DNA from: Pachypanchax playfairii
Taxonomy: Eukaryota; Chordata; Actinopteri; Cyprinodontiformes; Aplocheilidae
Reading direction: 5' to 3'
Length of the DNA: 64,000 nt
Assembly (NCBI GenBank): GCA_006937955.1
Contig: SSNP01000024.1
Span: 4,093,006-4,157,005, forward strand
The notes under the pieces are model-generated. The model made no database searches. It saw only the letters and a list, made by a program, of their open reading frames with translations, and was not told the DNA's origin. This document shows positions 1 through 11,859 of this stretch, in pieces; within the stretch, counting starts at the first letter, position 1; every line of letters starts with the position of its first letter. Position numbers and translations under genes: made by a program.

Positions 1-3000
1 GACAGAGAAGGAGGTGAATGAAACAACCTTGAGGGGAAGATGCAGGATGTTTCCCAGAGAAGAGGATTATTCACAAACACATACAACTTTCCTTTAGGTT
101 GCACCTGGCACAGGAAATCTGATTAGGAAGAAAAACTGAAGTGAACATTCCTGAATGGTTTTGGTAGAGGGGAAGATTATGTGCTGATTTTCTGGTCTGA
201 CTGCAGTGATGTTCTCAATCTTCATCCTTTGAGAAGGACACTTCTCTTATGAGAGCTCTGATTATATGTCTCTGCTCACACAGTGAATGCAGAGGGCAGA
301 CGGAAACAAACCCTCCCGTGTTGTCTAGTTCTAACCTTAAGTGTTCAGAGATTGTAACTGATGCAAAAACATCTCTGGTGGTGCATCATTGTCCGAGAAT
401 GTAATTCAACATGGTGTAAAGTGCACGGCTCCTGGCTTTCTGTTGTAATCGAGGCCTAAATTGAGCTGGCAAGGAGTGAAGAGCGAGGCAGGAAACAGAG
501 AAACGTTCTCTATTCATCTCTGTAAAAACAGCGTATCAGATTTATCCCCCGTTCATTCATCCCTCTGGTTATCAGCAAACAAGCTTCTGAATGGGAGATG
601 GGAGAGATGCAAGAACCAGGAGTCTTTATACAGGATGGTAACCTGCTTCCTCTAACACACACACATCTGAACTTGGTTTATTTCAGTCCAGCAGTCATTA
701 ACATGAAATGTGACATGGACATGTCATAGTTCATAAATAAATGTGATTGTCCTGAATGTGGCGTCTCACTGGGCTGCGACTGCTGGTGACAGATTGCAAC
801 AGCGTTCATGAGGGAGTTTCCCTTTTCTGTTTAGTTTCTGTGTCAGAAAGTGAGAGAACTTTAGGAGGTGTTGGTGACCCGTGGAACCAAGTCGTGACAG
901 GATTTTTTTGTAGGATCTATGATGGTAGAGGACGTTTAATTTTCAGGTCACAGAAGATGGGAGGAAAAAAATCCTGTTTGGACAGACATTTTCCAGGATT
1001 CAGGGTAGAAGTAGAAACAGCAGTTATTGTTATAAAAGGGTTTATTTAATAAAATCAACTTTAAATTTGTTTCGGCCTCAGTTTTTGGAACTTTCCTGCA
1101 TTAGGGTAAATTTTCCCTCTAACATTATTTATTAGAGCTGACAGAAATGAATCAACAAGGTGAGTTTTTTTTTAATTTTTATAAATTTCCAAAAAAGGTT
1201 GGACACTGTAAAACGTAAACAGATTCTACTGAATAAAGAACAGAAAGAATTCAAAGGAGTAAAAGCTGAAATAAGTTTTACAGTGACATAAAACACAAAA
1301 TCTGTTTAGTATTTCAGAATGATGCACATACTAAAGTCAAACTTGTCAACAGGGAAATCCTTGGCGGGCAGTTTTATTCTGTGGGAAAACATGACTGTAG
1401 AATAACGTGCAGGAAGATGTATTTTTCCTAAAGGCTTTGGATGTTTGCTCGGGTTGTATTAGTCATGGTCTTGTAGTTTTCACACAAAGACCAAGCAGCT
1501 TAGTTCCAAACATGAACCAAGATGTACTGAGAGCTTAGACAACCCATCAGAGTAAATTAGAACAATGATACACACTGACGTGGAAGAAGAAAACTGGCCG
1601 AGATGTTGATCTTATTGGACGGCTGAAGGTTTTCCTGACCGAGCTAAGCCAATTAACTTGTGGGCCTCTGCTCCCCTTTAATAAGGGAAGGCTGAATATG
1701 CTCAGCATAAGAGCTAATTGAGGAAGGGTGTGCTCACAAAGCACCTCAGTCCATTATCTCCATCACCATGGGAACTAGATAAGGATAATTAGCTGGACAG
1801 CGAGACACATTGCTGCTATAAGGACAAGCGGGAGGATTAAAGAGGGATATAATGATGAAACTAAAGGAAACAGACTTGAAACTATTCAGCAACATTTTTA
1901 AAACAACTAGTATCAGCATTCATTAAGAAATTGGTTCACTTTCAGCTGATGTCATTTATTAATTTGCTGTTTTTATCTAATTAACAATTTTTTTCCCAAT
2001 TTGAAGCTGTAATAAACTATAAAACAAATGTTTTCTTCACCTGGTTAGCATCTCTTCCTCTTTGGATTTAATCTGCTGACCTGGCAGGACCTTTTATGAG
2101 GAAGATGAATTTGTTTCCTTTCACTAAATGCAACAAAGTAAAATCTGTCAACATTTTATCAAGATGAGGAACGTAAACTCTGAAATGTTAGTAGGTTAGC
2201 TTCACTTTTAGAGTGACATTCAAACCTGCTTTGTTTAGGTCCTTTCTCACTTCCTGTGTCCCACTTTCCTCGTTTTCTTTTCAACATCTCTGTTTCTGTC
2301 CAGGTGGGACCCCTGCATTCTCCCGGGTTTTGTTTTTAATCCCTTCCCTTACTTTCCACCTGTGTCTTCACTCAAACAGGCAGATTTTTCTTTGAATCTC
2401 CCACAATAAGCCTCAGATTCCTCATCAGCACTCGATTCTGCCTGGTTGGGAAGCTGAACAAAGAGAGGAAGGAGCAAGAAAGGCATTTTTAAGAGGAAGA
2501 CAAGTCAAGTTGAAAGTTTTTGCCTTGATCGTACATTCTTTCATGTTTTTCACGCAGTGTCATGTTTCACATTTTGCTGGACAGGAAATGCCTTTTTTCT
2601 GTTTGTGCTATTAAGTACCAGGATTTGTGTCTTAATTAATTAAGTTTCACATTATTTTTTTCAATCTGGAGATTGATGGACAGGAAGTTCTTAAAGTTGT
2701 AGAGAAAAACTGATTTAAAGGAGAGCTTATTCACCTTTGCTTCATCACTTTAGCAAAATTGAAAATCTCACAAACTATTTGACGGACAGCCTTGAAAATT
2801 TGTGTTCATTTACGTTCCCCCTCAGGATGGATCTTTAGGACTGCAGTCTGACATTTTCAACATATGAAATTATGAGATAAACCTCTCAGCAGCGAGGCAA
2901 TGAGATGAAATTCAGGTAATTCTCACCCGCCTCTGCATTTTCCTCTGTCTGCTTCAGGCACTACATGTCTGGTGGCCCTGCTGTCTGATAAGGAGCTGAC

Positions 3001-3020
3001 GGTGGCCAACGTCGGAGACT
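1..3020. repeat. Exact duplicate of 4385-7404 (probable assembly artefact)
   Basis: This block repeats 4385-7404 at a constant offset of 4384 bases, with no shift from its first to its last base and no difference in the lines compared. It is PPM1L intron 2 sequence plus the first 63 bases of exon 3. It stops at a run of ten Ns. A constant offset over 3 kb of intron, ending at a sequencing gap, points to two unmerged copies of one locus and not to an old duplication. The short open frames inside it have no coding support. Confidence 0.95.
2958..3020 (+). pseudogene. Truncated duplicate of PPM1L exon 3
   Basis: The cag acceptor and the first 63 bases of PPM1L exon 3 are present (codons for TTCLVALLSDKELTVANVGD), then the sequence breaks at the N gap. 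It lies upstream of exon 2, so it is in the wrong order for the gene. It also has no donor. It should not be annotated as a functional exon. Confidence 0.9.
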
Positions 3021-3030
3021 NNNNNNNNNN
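3021..3030. other. Assembly gap (10 N)
   Basis: Ten N bases separate the truncated exon copy from a (TG)n microsatellite. The true gap size is unknown, since ten Ns is a placeholder length. The duplicate block ends exactly here. Confidence 0.99.
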
Positions 3031-3090
<60 letters not shown>

Positions 3091-3147
3091 TCTGAGAGAG
3101 TCTGAGAGAGTCTGAGAGAGAGTGAGAGAGAGTGAGAGACAGAGAGC
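3031..3147. repeat. (TG)n then GA-rich microsatellite
   Basis: A TG run at 3031-3078 passes into GAGA and TCTGAGAGAG units up to about 3147. It starts the contig to the right of the gap, a typical place for assembly to fail. The rest of 3148-3743 is PPM1L intron 1 with nothing else recognisable. Confidence 0.95.
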
Positions 3148-3743
3148 TTGGATCATGAATTTCTCAATTTCCAAAAGATAAATGATGTCCAGGTCTCAAC
3201 AATTGGTGGTAATACCACTAGCCTGCATTTACAGCCTTGATGATGGTCATCCACTAGGCCTAGACTTCCCAGCATTCATCACTTCATCACAGTCTCATGG
3301 CTCAGAGCTGATCCAGGACACTCAGGTTATGTGGAGAGCCTCTGCCTCAGTTTTCAAAACCTTGAAGGAAACTTTAGATGAAGATAAAAACTTTGTGCTT
3401 ATTTTGGGGCAGAGACTGTCTAACTGTTCTCTTCTGTCTCCTGGTGTTTACTCTATGCAAAGTATCTTATCTAACTTGTCACAAAAACTAAAATAAACAC
3501 AGTATTTGCTTTGCACTACAGGTTTTTATCAAAGTAAATTTAGGTGAAATTGCCAAAATTAACCAAAACAAAATGCCATAAATATTTTCACTGAGCCAAA
3601 TATAAAGTTTGTCTGTCTTTTAGTGTTTAAAACATGAGGTTTGTGTCAGATTGACATGGCAGCCTCTGGGTTTTTTACCAGCCTTATCTTTGTTTGCAGC
3701 CGTCTAACTTTTCTTCTGTCTCCATTTTGCTCTCCATTATCAG

Positions 3744-6700
3744 GCTGCTGCTGAGTTTGCGAAGGTCCACCTGCCAGAAGCTCTGCGCCAGCAGCTGCTG
3801 ACCTACGAGCGAGAGAGAGAGCGAAACAGAGAAAAAGACAAGGAGAAAGATGAAAAGAAGGAGAGAGTCAGCCTCTCCTATCCCTCCATCCTGGAGCAGC
3901 AGATACTGACTCTGGACAAAGAAATGCTGGACAAGCTCTCTGCCACTTACAATGAAGCAGGTGTGTAACTCATTAACTGCAAAGACGTCAGTAACAAAAC
4001 AATCCCGCCAAGCTAAAAGTATATCATTTTATTGTTTTTACTATGGTATTTTAACTGTCCCTCATAGTGCTGCATGAAAACTAATGCGCTCTGTTCTACT
4101 GTTTCACTTGGTGATTGTTAAACAGTGACCGTCAGCAGCTTGAGGTCCTGCTTATTCAGCTGTTTAAACACAAGATGATCTTCACAAGGCTTGTAGTAAT
4201 TATCTAAGACTGGATGTGCATGAGAAGGGGGTCGTGGGGGGAGATGGTGATGATGGAAAGTCTTAGAGAAAAGGTCAGATGGAAGGATATTTGTGTGGAA
4301 AGCTGGATTTGTGTTTGTGGGAGCAATAGAGTAAAAAGGCAAGAGAGTGGAACAAGCAGAGTAAATCCAATTCAAAAAGGTGAAGACAGAGAAGGAGGTG
4401 AATGAAACAACCTTGAGGGGAAGATGCAGGATGTTTCCCAGAGAAGAGGATTATTCACAAACACATACAACTTTCCTTTAGGTTGCACCTGGCACAGGAA
4501 ATCTGATTAGGAAGAAAAACTGAAGTGAACATTCCTGAATGGTTTTGGTAGAGGGGAAGATTATGTGCTGATTTTCTGGTCTGACTGCAGTGATGTTCTC
4601 AATCTTCATCCTTTGAGAAGGACACTTCTCTTATGAGAGCTCTGATTATATGTCTCTGCTCACACAGTGAATGCAGAGGGCAGACGGAAACAAACCCTCC
4701 CGTGTTGTCTAGTTCTAACCTTAAGTGTTCAGAGATTGTAACTGATGCAAAAACATCTCTGGTGGTGCATCATTGTCCGAGAATGTAATTCAACATGGTG
4801 TAAAGTGCACGGCTCCTGGCTTTCTGTTGTAATCGAGGCCTAAATTGAGCTGGCAAGGAGTGAAGAGCGAGGCAGGAAACAGAGAAACGTTCTCTATTCA
4901 TCTCTGTAAAAACAGCGTATCAGATTTATCCCCCGTTCATTCATCCCTCTGGTTATCAGCAAACAAGCTTCTGAATGGGAGATGGGAGAGATGCAAGAAC
5001 CAGGAGTCTTTATACAGGATGGTAACCTGCTTCCTCTAACACACACACATCTGAACTTGGTTTATTTCAGTCCAGCAGTCATTAACATGAAATGTGACAT
5101 GGACATGTCATAGTTCATAAATAAATGTGATTGTCCTGAATGTGGCGTCTCACTGGGCTGCGACTGCTGGTGACAGATTGCAACAGCGTTCATGAGGGAG
5201 TTTCCCTTTTCTGTTTAGTTTCTGTGTCAGAAAGTGAGAGAACTTTAGGAGGTGTTGGTGACCCGTGGAACCAAGTCGTGACAGGATTTTTTTGTAGGAT
5301 CTATGATGGTAGAGGACGTTTAATTTTCAGGTCACAGAAGATGGGAGGAAAAAAATCCTGTTTGGACAGACATTTTCCAGGATTCAGGGTAGAAGTAGAA
5401 ACAGCAGTTATTGTTATAAAAGGGTTTATTTAATAAAATCAACTTTAAATTTGTTTCGGCCTCAGTTTTTGGAACTTTCCTGCATTAGGGTAAATTTTCC
5501 CTCTAACATTATTTATTAGAGCTGACAGAAATGAATCAACAAGGTGAGTTTTTTTTTAATTTTTATAAATTTCCAAAAAAGGTTGGACACTGTAAAACGT
5601 AAACAGATTCTACTGAATAAAGAACAGAAAGAATTCAAAGGAGTAAAAGCTGAAATAAGTTTTACAGTGACATAAAACACAAAATCTGTTTAGTATTTCA
5701 GAATGATGCACATACTAAAGTCAAACTTGTCAACAGGGAAATCCTTGGCGGGCAGTTTTATTCTGTGGGAAAACATGACTGTAGAATAACGTGCAGGAAG
5801 ATGTATTTTTCCTAAAGGCTTTGGATGTTTGCTCGGGTTGTATTAGTCATGGTCTTGTAGTTTTCACACAAAGACCAAGCAGCTTAGTTCCAAACATGAA
5901 CCAAGATGTACTGAGAGCTTAGACAACCCATCAGAGTAAATTAGAACAATGATACACACTGACGTGGAAGAAGAAAACTGGCCGAGATGTTGATCTTATT
6001 GGACGGCTGAAGGTTTTCCTGACCGAGCTAAGCCAATTAACTTGTGGGCCTCTGCTCCCCTTTAATAAGGGAAGGCTGAATATGCTCAGCATAAGAGCTA
6101 ATTGAGGAAGGGTGTGCTCACAAAGCACCTCAGTCCATTATCTCCATCACCATGGGAACTAGATAAGGATAATTAGCTGGACAGCGAGACACATTGCTGC
6201 TATAAGGACAAGCGGGAGGATTAAAGAGGGATATAATGATGAAACTAAAGGAAACAGACTTGAAACTATTCAGCAACATTTTTAAAACAACTAGTATCAG
6301 CATTCATTAAGAAATTGGTTCACTTTCAGCTGATGTCATTTATTAATTTGCTGTTTTTATCTAATTAACAATTTTTTTCCCAATTTGAAGCTGTAATAAA
6401 CTATAAAACAAATGTTTTCTTCACCTGGTTAGCATCTCTTCCTCTTTGGATTTAATCTGCTGACCTGGCAGGACCTTTTATGAGGAAGATGAATTTGTTT
6501 CCTTTCACTAAATGCAACAAAGTAAAATCTGTCAACATTTTATCAAGATGAGGAACGTAAACTCTGAAATGTTAGTAGGTTAGCTTCACTTTTAGAGTGA
6601 CATTCAAACCTGCTTTGTTTAGGTCCTTTCTCACTTCCTGTGTCCCACTTTCCTCGTTTTCTTTTCAACATCTCTGTTTCTGTCCAGGTGGGACCCCTGC

Positions 6701-9284
6701 ATTCTCCCGGGTTTTGTTTTTAATCCCTTCCCTTACTTTCCACCTGTGTCTTCACTCAAACAGGCAGATTTTTCTTTGAATCTCCCACAATAAGCCTCAG
6801 ATTCCTCATCAGCACTCGATTCTGCCTGGTTGGGAAGCTGAACAAAGAGAGGAAGGAGCAAGAAAGGCATTTTTAAGAGGAAGACAAGTCAAGTTGAAAG
6901 TTTTTGCCTTGATCGTACATTCTTTCATGTTTTTCACGCAGTGTCATGTTTCACATTTTGCTGGACAGGAAATGCCTTTTTTCTGTTTGTGCTATTAAGT
7001 ACCAGGATTTGTGTCTTAATTAATTAAGTTTCACATTATTTTTTTCAATCTGGAGATTGATGGACAGGAAGTTCTTAAAGTTGTAGAGAAAAACTGATTT
7101 AAAGGAGAGCTTATTCACCTTTGCTTCATCACTTTAGCAAAATTGAAAATCTCACAAACTATTTGACGGACAGCCTTGAAAATTTGTGTTCATTTACGTT
7201 CCCCCTCAGGATGGATCTTTAGGACTGCAGTCTGACATTTTCAACATATGAAATTATGAGATAAACCTCTCAGCAGCGAGGCAATGAGATGAAATTCAGG
7301 TAATTCTCACCCGCCTCTGCATTTTCCTCTGTCTGCTTCAGGCACTACATGTCTGGTGGCCCTGCTGTCTGATAAGGAGCTGACGGTGGCCAACGTCGGA
7401 GACTCCCGCGGCGTCCTGTGCGATAAAGACGGCAATGCCATTCCTCTGTCACACGACCATAAACCTTACCAGCTCAAGGAACGCAAGAGGATCAAGAAGG
7501 CTGGTGAGAAATCTGCTGCTGTCCTGATCAGTCCACCGTCCATCACCCACTGCTGAGTAATTGAACACAGCTTTGGTTAAAACCTGAGGGAATATTTATA
7601 CTTACTTCCATCTTCATGTGTCCTGGAGAGACATATGATAACATGAATAGCTTCCAGTTCAGTGACAGTATTTAAAGTGTTTGTAAGCATAACTAACTCT
7701 GACTGCACACACACTGCAGAGAACAGTCAGATCAGTCAGAAAGCTCAACAGCTCCATCTAATGGCCCAGTTTGGTACTGAAACAACACACACACACAGAT
7801 CACATCTTTGTTTTTAAATATCTCCTCACTCTGTGTAGCACCTGAAGTTTCATTCACCTGAATACAAGCGTGCTACTAAAGATACTATGAAGTGAAGCAT
7901 GAAGGTCTTCAAACTTTTCAAACTTAAATGAAAAGGGTCCAGAAAGGTTTACACAGACCTCAACAACAGATTCTTTCATTTTCTTTATTTAGATACATAT
8001 TGTACAACTTTCTTTGTGTCTAATGCTTTAAGACCCTGAACGATCGTTCCACCTTCTTATGACTTTTTATTGAATCTGTAACTTTAAATGACCTTAGTCT
8101 TTATTTTTACTGTTTATTCTGACTCTTAATCTCAGGTTGTTTTTATTTTAAACCCATTAATAACACTAATGATGTTTCAAAGTGTAATTGTTGCCTCACA
8201 TTTGTCTGAAGAAATTCCTGAAAGTAAATATAGAAAAAATAAATCTTTAAAATATATCAGTCAAACTCAAATTCAGACTTAGGAAATGTTCTATAGATGA
8301 AAGTTTCACAAAGTTGGATTTTCTAATGACATTATTTACAATCTGTGCCTGAACTCTGAACTAATGGCGCTGCTCTATGGGAATAAGGAGGATGTCGGGA
8401 CCAATTATGGAAATCTGCATCCAACCATAACATTTCCGGTGGAATTCTCTGTTTTCAGATGCAGTTCCAGGAAATGACAAACTGAAGAAATTCAACAAAA
8501 ATATTTCTGAAAACACATCAGACGCAATGATTTGAATTTAGTCTTTTGCATGAAGACGCTGGTTTTATAGTTTCTATAACAGAGCAGAAGATGGTGTCTG
8601 CATTTGGTTTAATTACCACCACCACAGAGGTTGTTTGTCTGTTAGCAACATAACTTGAAAAGTTATGGAAAGATTTTCATTAATTTCTTAGGAAATATCT
8701 AGAATGGGTCAAAGGACAACTGCCTTCAGTGGTTTGCGCTCTGAGTGCTTTTCTAGTTGAAGCTGTTTTTGTCTTACATTTCTACTTCACCAAATTTGGT
8801 GCTAAGATGCTCCACGTATCCCTCAAAATAAGTTTTGATGTGTTTTAGGGATGCATGGACACATCGGGGCTTTTATTCACCGTCCCACTCCACCCTTTTC
8901 TTTTGTTTCTCATCCTGTTTCCACTTGTTTTTCCCTGCAGGTGGTTTTATTAGTTTCAACGGCTCGTGGCGAGTCCAGGGCATCTTGGCCATGTCCCGTT
9001 CTCTGGGAGATTATCCTCTCAAGAACCTGAACGTAATCATTCCCGATCCCGACGTCATGTCCTTTGACTTGAACAAGCTGCAGCCCGAGTTCATGATCCT
9101 GGCGTCGGACGGCCTGTGGGACACCTTCAGCAACGAAGAGGCGGTTCGCTTCATCAGAGAACGACTGGACGAGCCGCACTTTGGCGCCAAGAGCATCGTC
9201 CTGCAGTCCTTCTACCGCGGTTGCCCTGACAACATCACCGTCATGGTGGTGAAGTTTAAAGGCAAGACCAGCGAGAAGAAATAG
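3744..9284 (+). CDS. ppm1l: Protein phosphatase 1L (PP2C family), 3' part
   Basis: Exons 3744-3960, 7342-7503 and 8941-9284 join in frame. All have AG acceptors, and the two internal donors are GT. Together they give about 240 C-terminal residues ending SEKK. PPM1L is a membrane-anchored, Mg/Mn-dependent Ser/Thr phosphatase that dephosphorylates TAK1 and ASK1 and affects ceramide transport by CERT. PP2C motifs visible are TVANVGDSRGVL, the GFISFNGSWRVQG to LAMSRSLGDYPLKN stretch, ASDGLWD (metal-binding Asp) and the terminal CPDNITVMVVKF. The N-terminal membrane segment and first catalytic motifs lie outside the window. Exon 2 has a lysine/glutamate-rich insertion that I do not recall in the human protein. 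Exon 3 is partly duplicated upstream next to a gap, so the region left of 3744 is not reliable. Introns 3961-7341 and 7504-8940 hold no other gene that I can see. Confidence 0.95.
4385..7404. repeat. Second (genuine) copy of the 3,020-bp duplicated block
   Basis: Same sequence as 1-3020. This copy is continuous with exon 2 on its left and the rest of exon 3 on its right, so it is the copy in correct gene order. It is otherwise unremarkable intronic DNA. Confidence 0.95.
8628..8745 (+). repeat. Probable old interspersed repeat in PPM1L intron 3
   Basis: The stretch from the CCACCACAGAGGTTG motif through GTCTGTTAGCAACATAACTT to AATGGGTCAAAGGACAACTG resembles a degenerate interspersed repeat that I recall from fish genomes. 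No terminal repeats or target-site duplication are visible. The assignment rests on recognition only. Confidence 0.35.
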
Positions 9285-10329
9285 TATACCGTACACACGC
9301 CATCTTTAATATGTTTGAATTAAAATAATAATAATAGGCTCGTTGGGAATAGAGTACGAAGTTTATCTGTCACTAACATTTACAGCAATTCACTCTTTAA
9401 ACTTCAAATAAATCCCCAACCTTAGATTTTTATCACAAAACAGAAGATAATAAGGTTTAAAGTCCCTGCACACATCTGTGTGTATGTAAGAAAGAAGGTG
9501 AGGTCGTGATGGACGTATGTAAACATGACGTTTCCTTTTAATTTAGTTTGTCATCTTTACCATCGTCACAGATTGAAAGATCAAAAAGCAGCTTGGCATT
9601 TCATTTCACGCTGTATTTACTGTATGATCAATTCAGCTCGTATTTTAATTTTTATCATCTTTTCGTCTGTTTAATTGTTGATGAGTTAAAGTAGTTTTTG
9701 ATTTTTTTTTTCTCGTATGTAAAACATGTTACTTGTAAATCTTAACAGTATTTTAACAGGAATTTATTGTTGATCAAAGACAGTGATAATGTTTCTCACG
9801 TCAAGCGTCGGACTGTGCAGCAATCGAACAACATTTTTTAAACATCACGTGGAGAATCAGGATGAATGATGCATTCAGTGTTGAGTTGCTTTTTATAAGT
9901 TTAGTTGTGGGACTTGATTTAGAATGAAAACTTAGTCTGTGATCTCACGTCTCGTTGGTTTGGAACTTTAAAAACTCAAAAGATGAGACGTAGATCTCAA
10001 CTGTTTCAAAACTTCGTCTTGTGTAAAGATGAACGACGTGTTTCTGTCGACTTCTGTTACTGAAAAGTGAAGCCATCATATCCTTTTAACTGGTGCTGTC
10101 AGAGATGTGGGACTTTCTGGTGTCTCTAAAGATCAAATATTTAATTACAGCTAAACTTAAAAAGTTACTAGGTATTTGGTCAGAAAGCAGCAAGGAAATG
10201 GCAAAGTAAATCAACAGAAATTAACAACTAACCAAAATGATTTGAGGTTTATTTTTATTTTTAGTCAGGAAAATGTCCCATTTGTTTCTGTAGAGAGGGG
10301 GCGGGACTTAATACTCATACTGCAGCCAG

Positions 10330-10343
10330 CCACTAGGGGGCGC
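10330..10343 (+). promoter_or_regulatory. CTCF-like motif, forward
   Basis: CCACTAGGGGGCGC is a full match to the core of the vertebrate CTCF consensus. The extended context CAGCCACTAGGGGGCGCT is shared, on the opposite strand, with the motif at 29368-29381. Binding is an inference. Confidence 0.5.
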
Positions 10344-10563
10344 TTGTTTTGTTTCGGGGTTTATCCTGGAGAGAAACATGGATATTGAACATATCTTGAA
10401 GTTCAAGTCAAAAACCTGGTATTATTGCTTCATTTTGGCACAATAGAGTGAACAGAGACGTGTTGTTTATCTTTATTTTTTTGAGTTCTGCCTCAACGTA
10501 TCGAGATCTGTGTAGCAAATGTTTCAGTGTAACGTGATAACTGTAGCGTGTCTGAGTTTGTCT

Positions 10564-10569
10564 AATAAA
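10564..10569 (+). terminator. ppm1l: PPM1L polyadenylation signal
   Basis: Canonical AATAAA followed within 25 bases by a GT-rich stretch. It lies about 1.28 kb after the stop codon. Confidence 0.55.
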
Positions 10570-11751
10570 GTGATTATGTAGTGTCATATCAGGTTCATCA
10601 GGTTTCACTGGTTATCAGATTAAAAAGTGTTAAATAGGATTAATGGCAGAAATAAATTTAATATATATTTAGACTGTTAAATTCACAATCTTTTCAAAAC
10701 ACATTTCAACATCTTTGTTTGACATATCTTCATTTCAAACTAATTGTCAAAGACAATAAAATGCTTAAACTGACAGTTTATTATTTAATAATCTTTTAAC
10801 ACTATAACACTTGCACTTAGACAAAAGTCTGTTTTTCTCTGGACTGAAACTACATTTTTGATCAATGTTACTGTTGCCTTATTGTTTTGGGTTTTATTTT
10901 GCTGCCATTTTTAATGATGTTGACCACGTCACACACAAAATGTCCCCAAAGTGTCAAACCACATGTAGAGGAAGGAAGCTGAAGGCACATTTCCATCAGA
11001 CATAAACATGTAAAATGAATGTAAATACTGACTTCATGTGTCACCTGAACACGCATCCAGACTGTAAACTGCAGAAATGGTTACTCAATAAAATTATTCC
11101 TTTTTTCACATTTTTTATTTGATGTACAGATTGTTTTGTGGCATTTGTACTTGCTTTCGTTGACTTTAATAAAGTGTAAAAATAACCAATTTGAAGATGT
11201 AACTCATGGAACTATGATCAAATTATCTATTTTCTTTCTTTTTTTATAAAATCAATCTAATTGCAGCTAATACGGATATATAACAGATGATTGTTAAAAG
11301 GTAAATGTTACAGATAAATCATAAATCTTTTAATCCCATCTTGTAAAATATATTGTTGGGGGTGCAATAAATTAATTATTACAATTTAAATGTGTGTCTC
11401 TTGTATTTTCATACAAATAAAATCCTTGAATAAAAAAGACTTTTTAAAATTTAGTTTGAGCATCTTCACTTCATCATTCTGTTGTCTGCAATGATCAGAC
11501 AGGAAACATGTCAGTGTAAAAATAAATCCACAGTAATCCTTTAAATGTAACTCTGATGTCACTGTCTTGGACATCCAGGAGGACACACAATCCTCTGGTC
11601 CCTGCACACACTGTTTCCTGGCTGCTGGTGTGTTTGATGACTTCAGACAGGTGTGATGTGACTCTGGTGACTGTGCTACACTCAGTGCTGCATGTGGTCT
11701 CCCCCCCCACCTTCAGCTTGCATCGTTCCCAGCTTGCATAGTCATTTTGGA
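10570..11751. other. Intergenic, PPM1L to ARL14
   Basis: AT-rich sequence with several stray AATAAA hexamers. No open frame has coding character and I see no recognisable repeat. The last 50 bases lead into the ARL14 TATA box. Confidence 0.6.
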
Positions 11752-11759
11752 TATAAATA
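11752..11759 (+). promoter_or_regulatory. arl14: ARL14 TATA box
   Basis: TATAAATA lies about 108 bases before the ATG at 11860, with no other good TATA nearby. The spacing would give a 5' UTR of roughly 75-80 bases. Use as a promoter is inferred. Confidence 0.55.
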
Positions 11760-11859
11760 GCTTTACTGAAAGCAACGCAGAGACAAGAGGGGATGGGGTC
11801 ACTTGGTCCTCATAAAAACACCAAACTGACAGATACAGTTAATGTTGCACACTTCAGAC

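Larger units (their letters stand above)
9285..10569 (+). other. ppm1l: PPM1L 3' UTR
   Basis: AT-rich non-coding sequence follows the TAG stop at 9282-9284. The first convincing AATAAA in a usable position is at 10564-10569, followed by a GT-rich stretch (gtgattatgtagtgtc), which suggests a 3' UTR of about 1.3 kb. A CTCF-like motif lies near its end. Confidence 0.6.

Noticed and set aside
2923..3174. Minus-strand frame with a long His-Thr run crossing the N gap
   Set aside because: It is translated microsatellite joined through unknown bases and has no meaning as a protein.
3182..3496. 104-aa frame in PPM1L intron 1
   Set aside because: No recognisable motif and not part of the gene's frame. 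Its length is compatible with chance.
8910..9296. 128-aa minus-strand frame opposite PPM1L exon 4
   Set aside because: Shadow of the PP2C-coding exon on the other strand.
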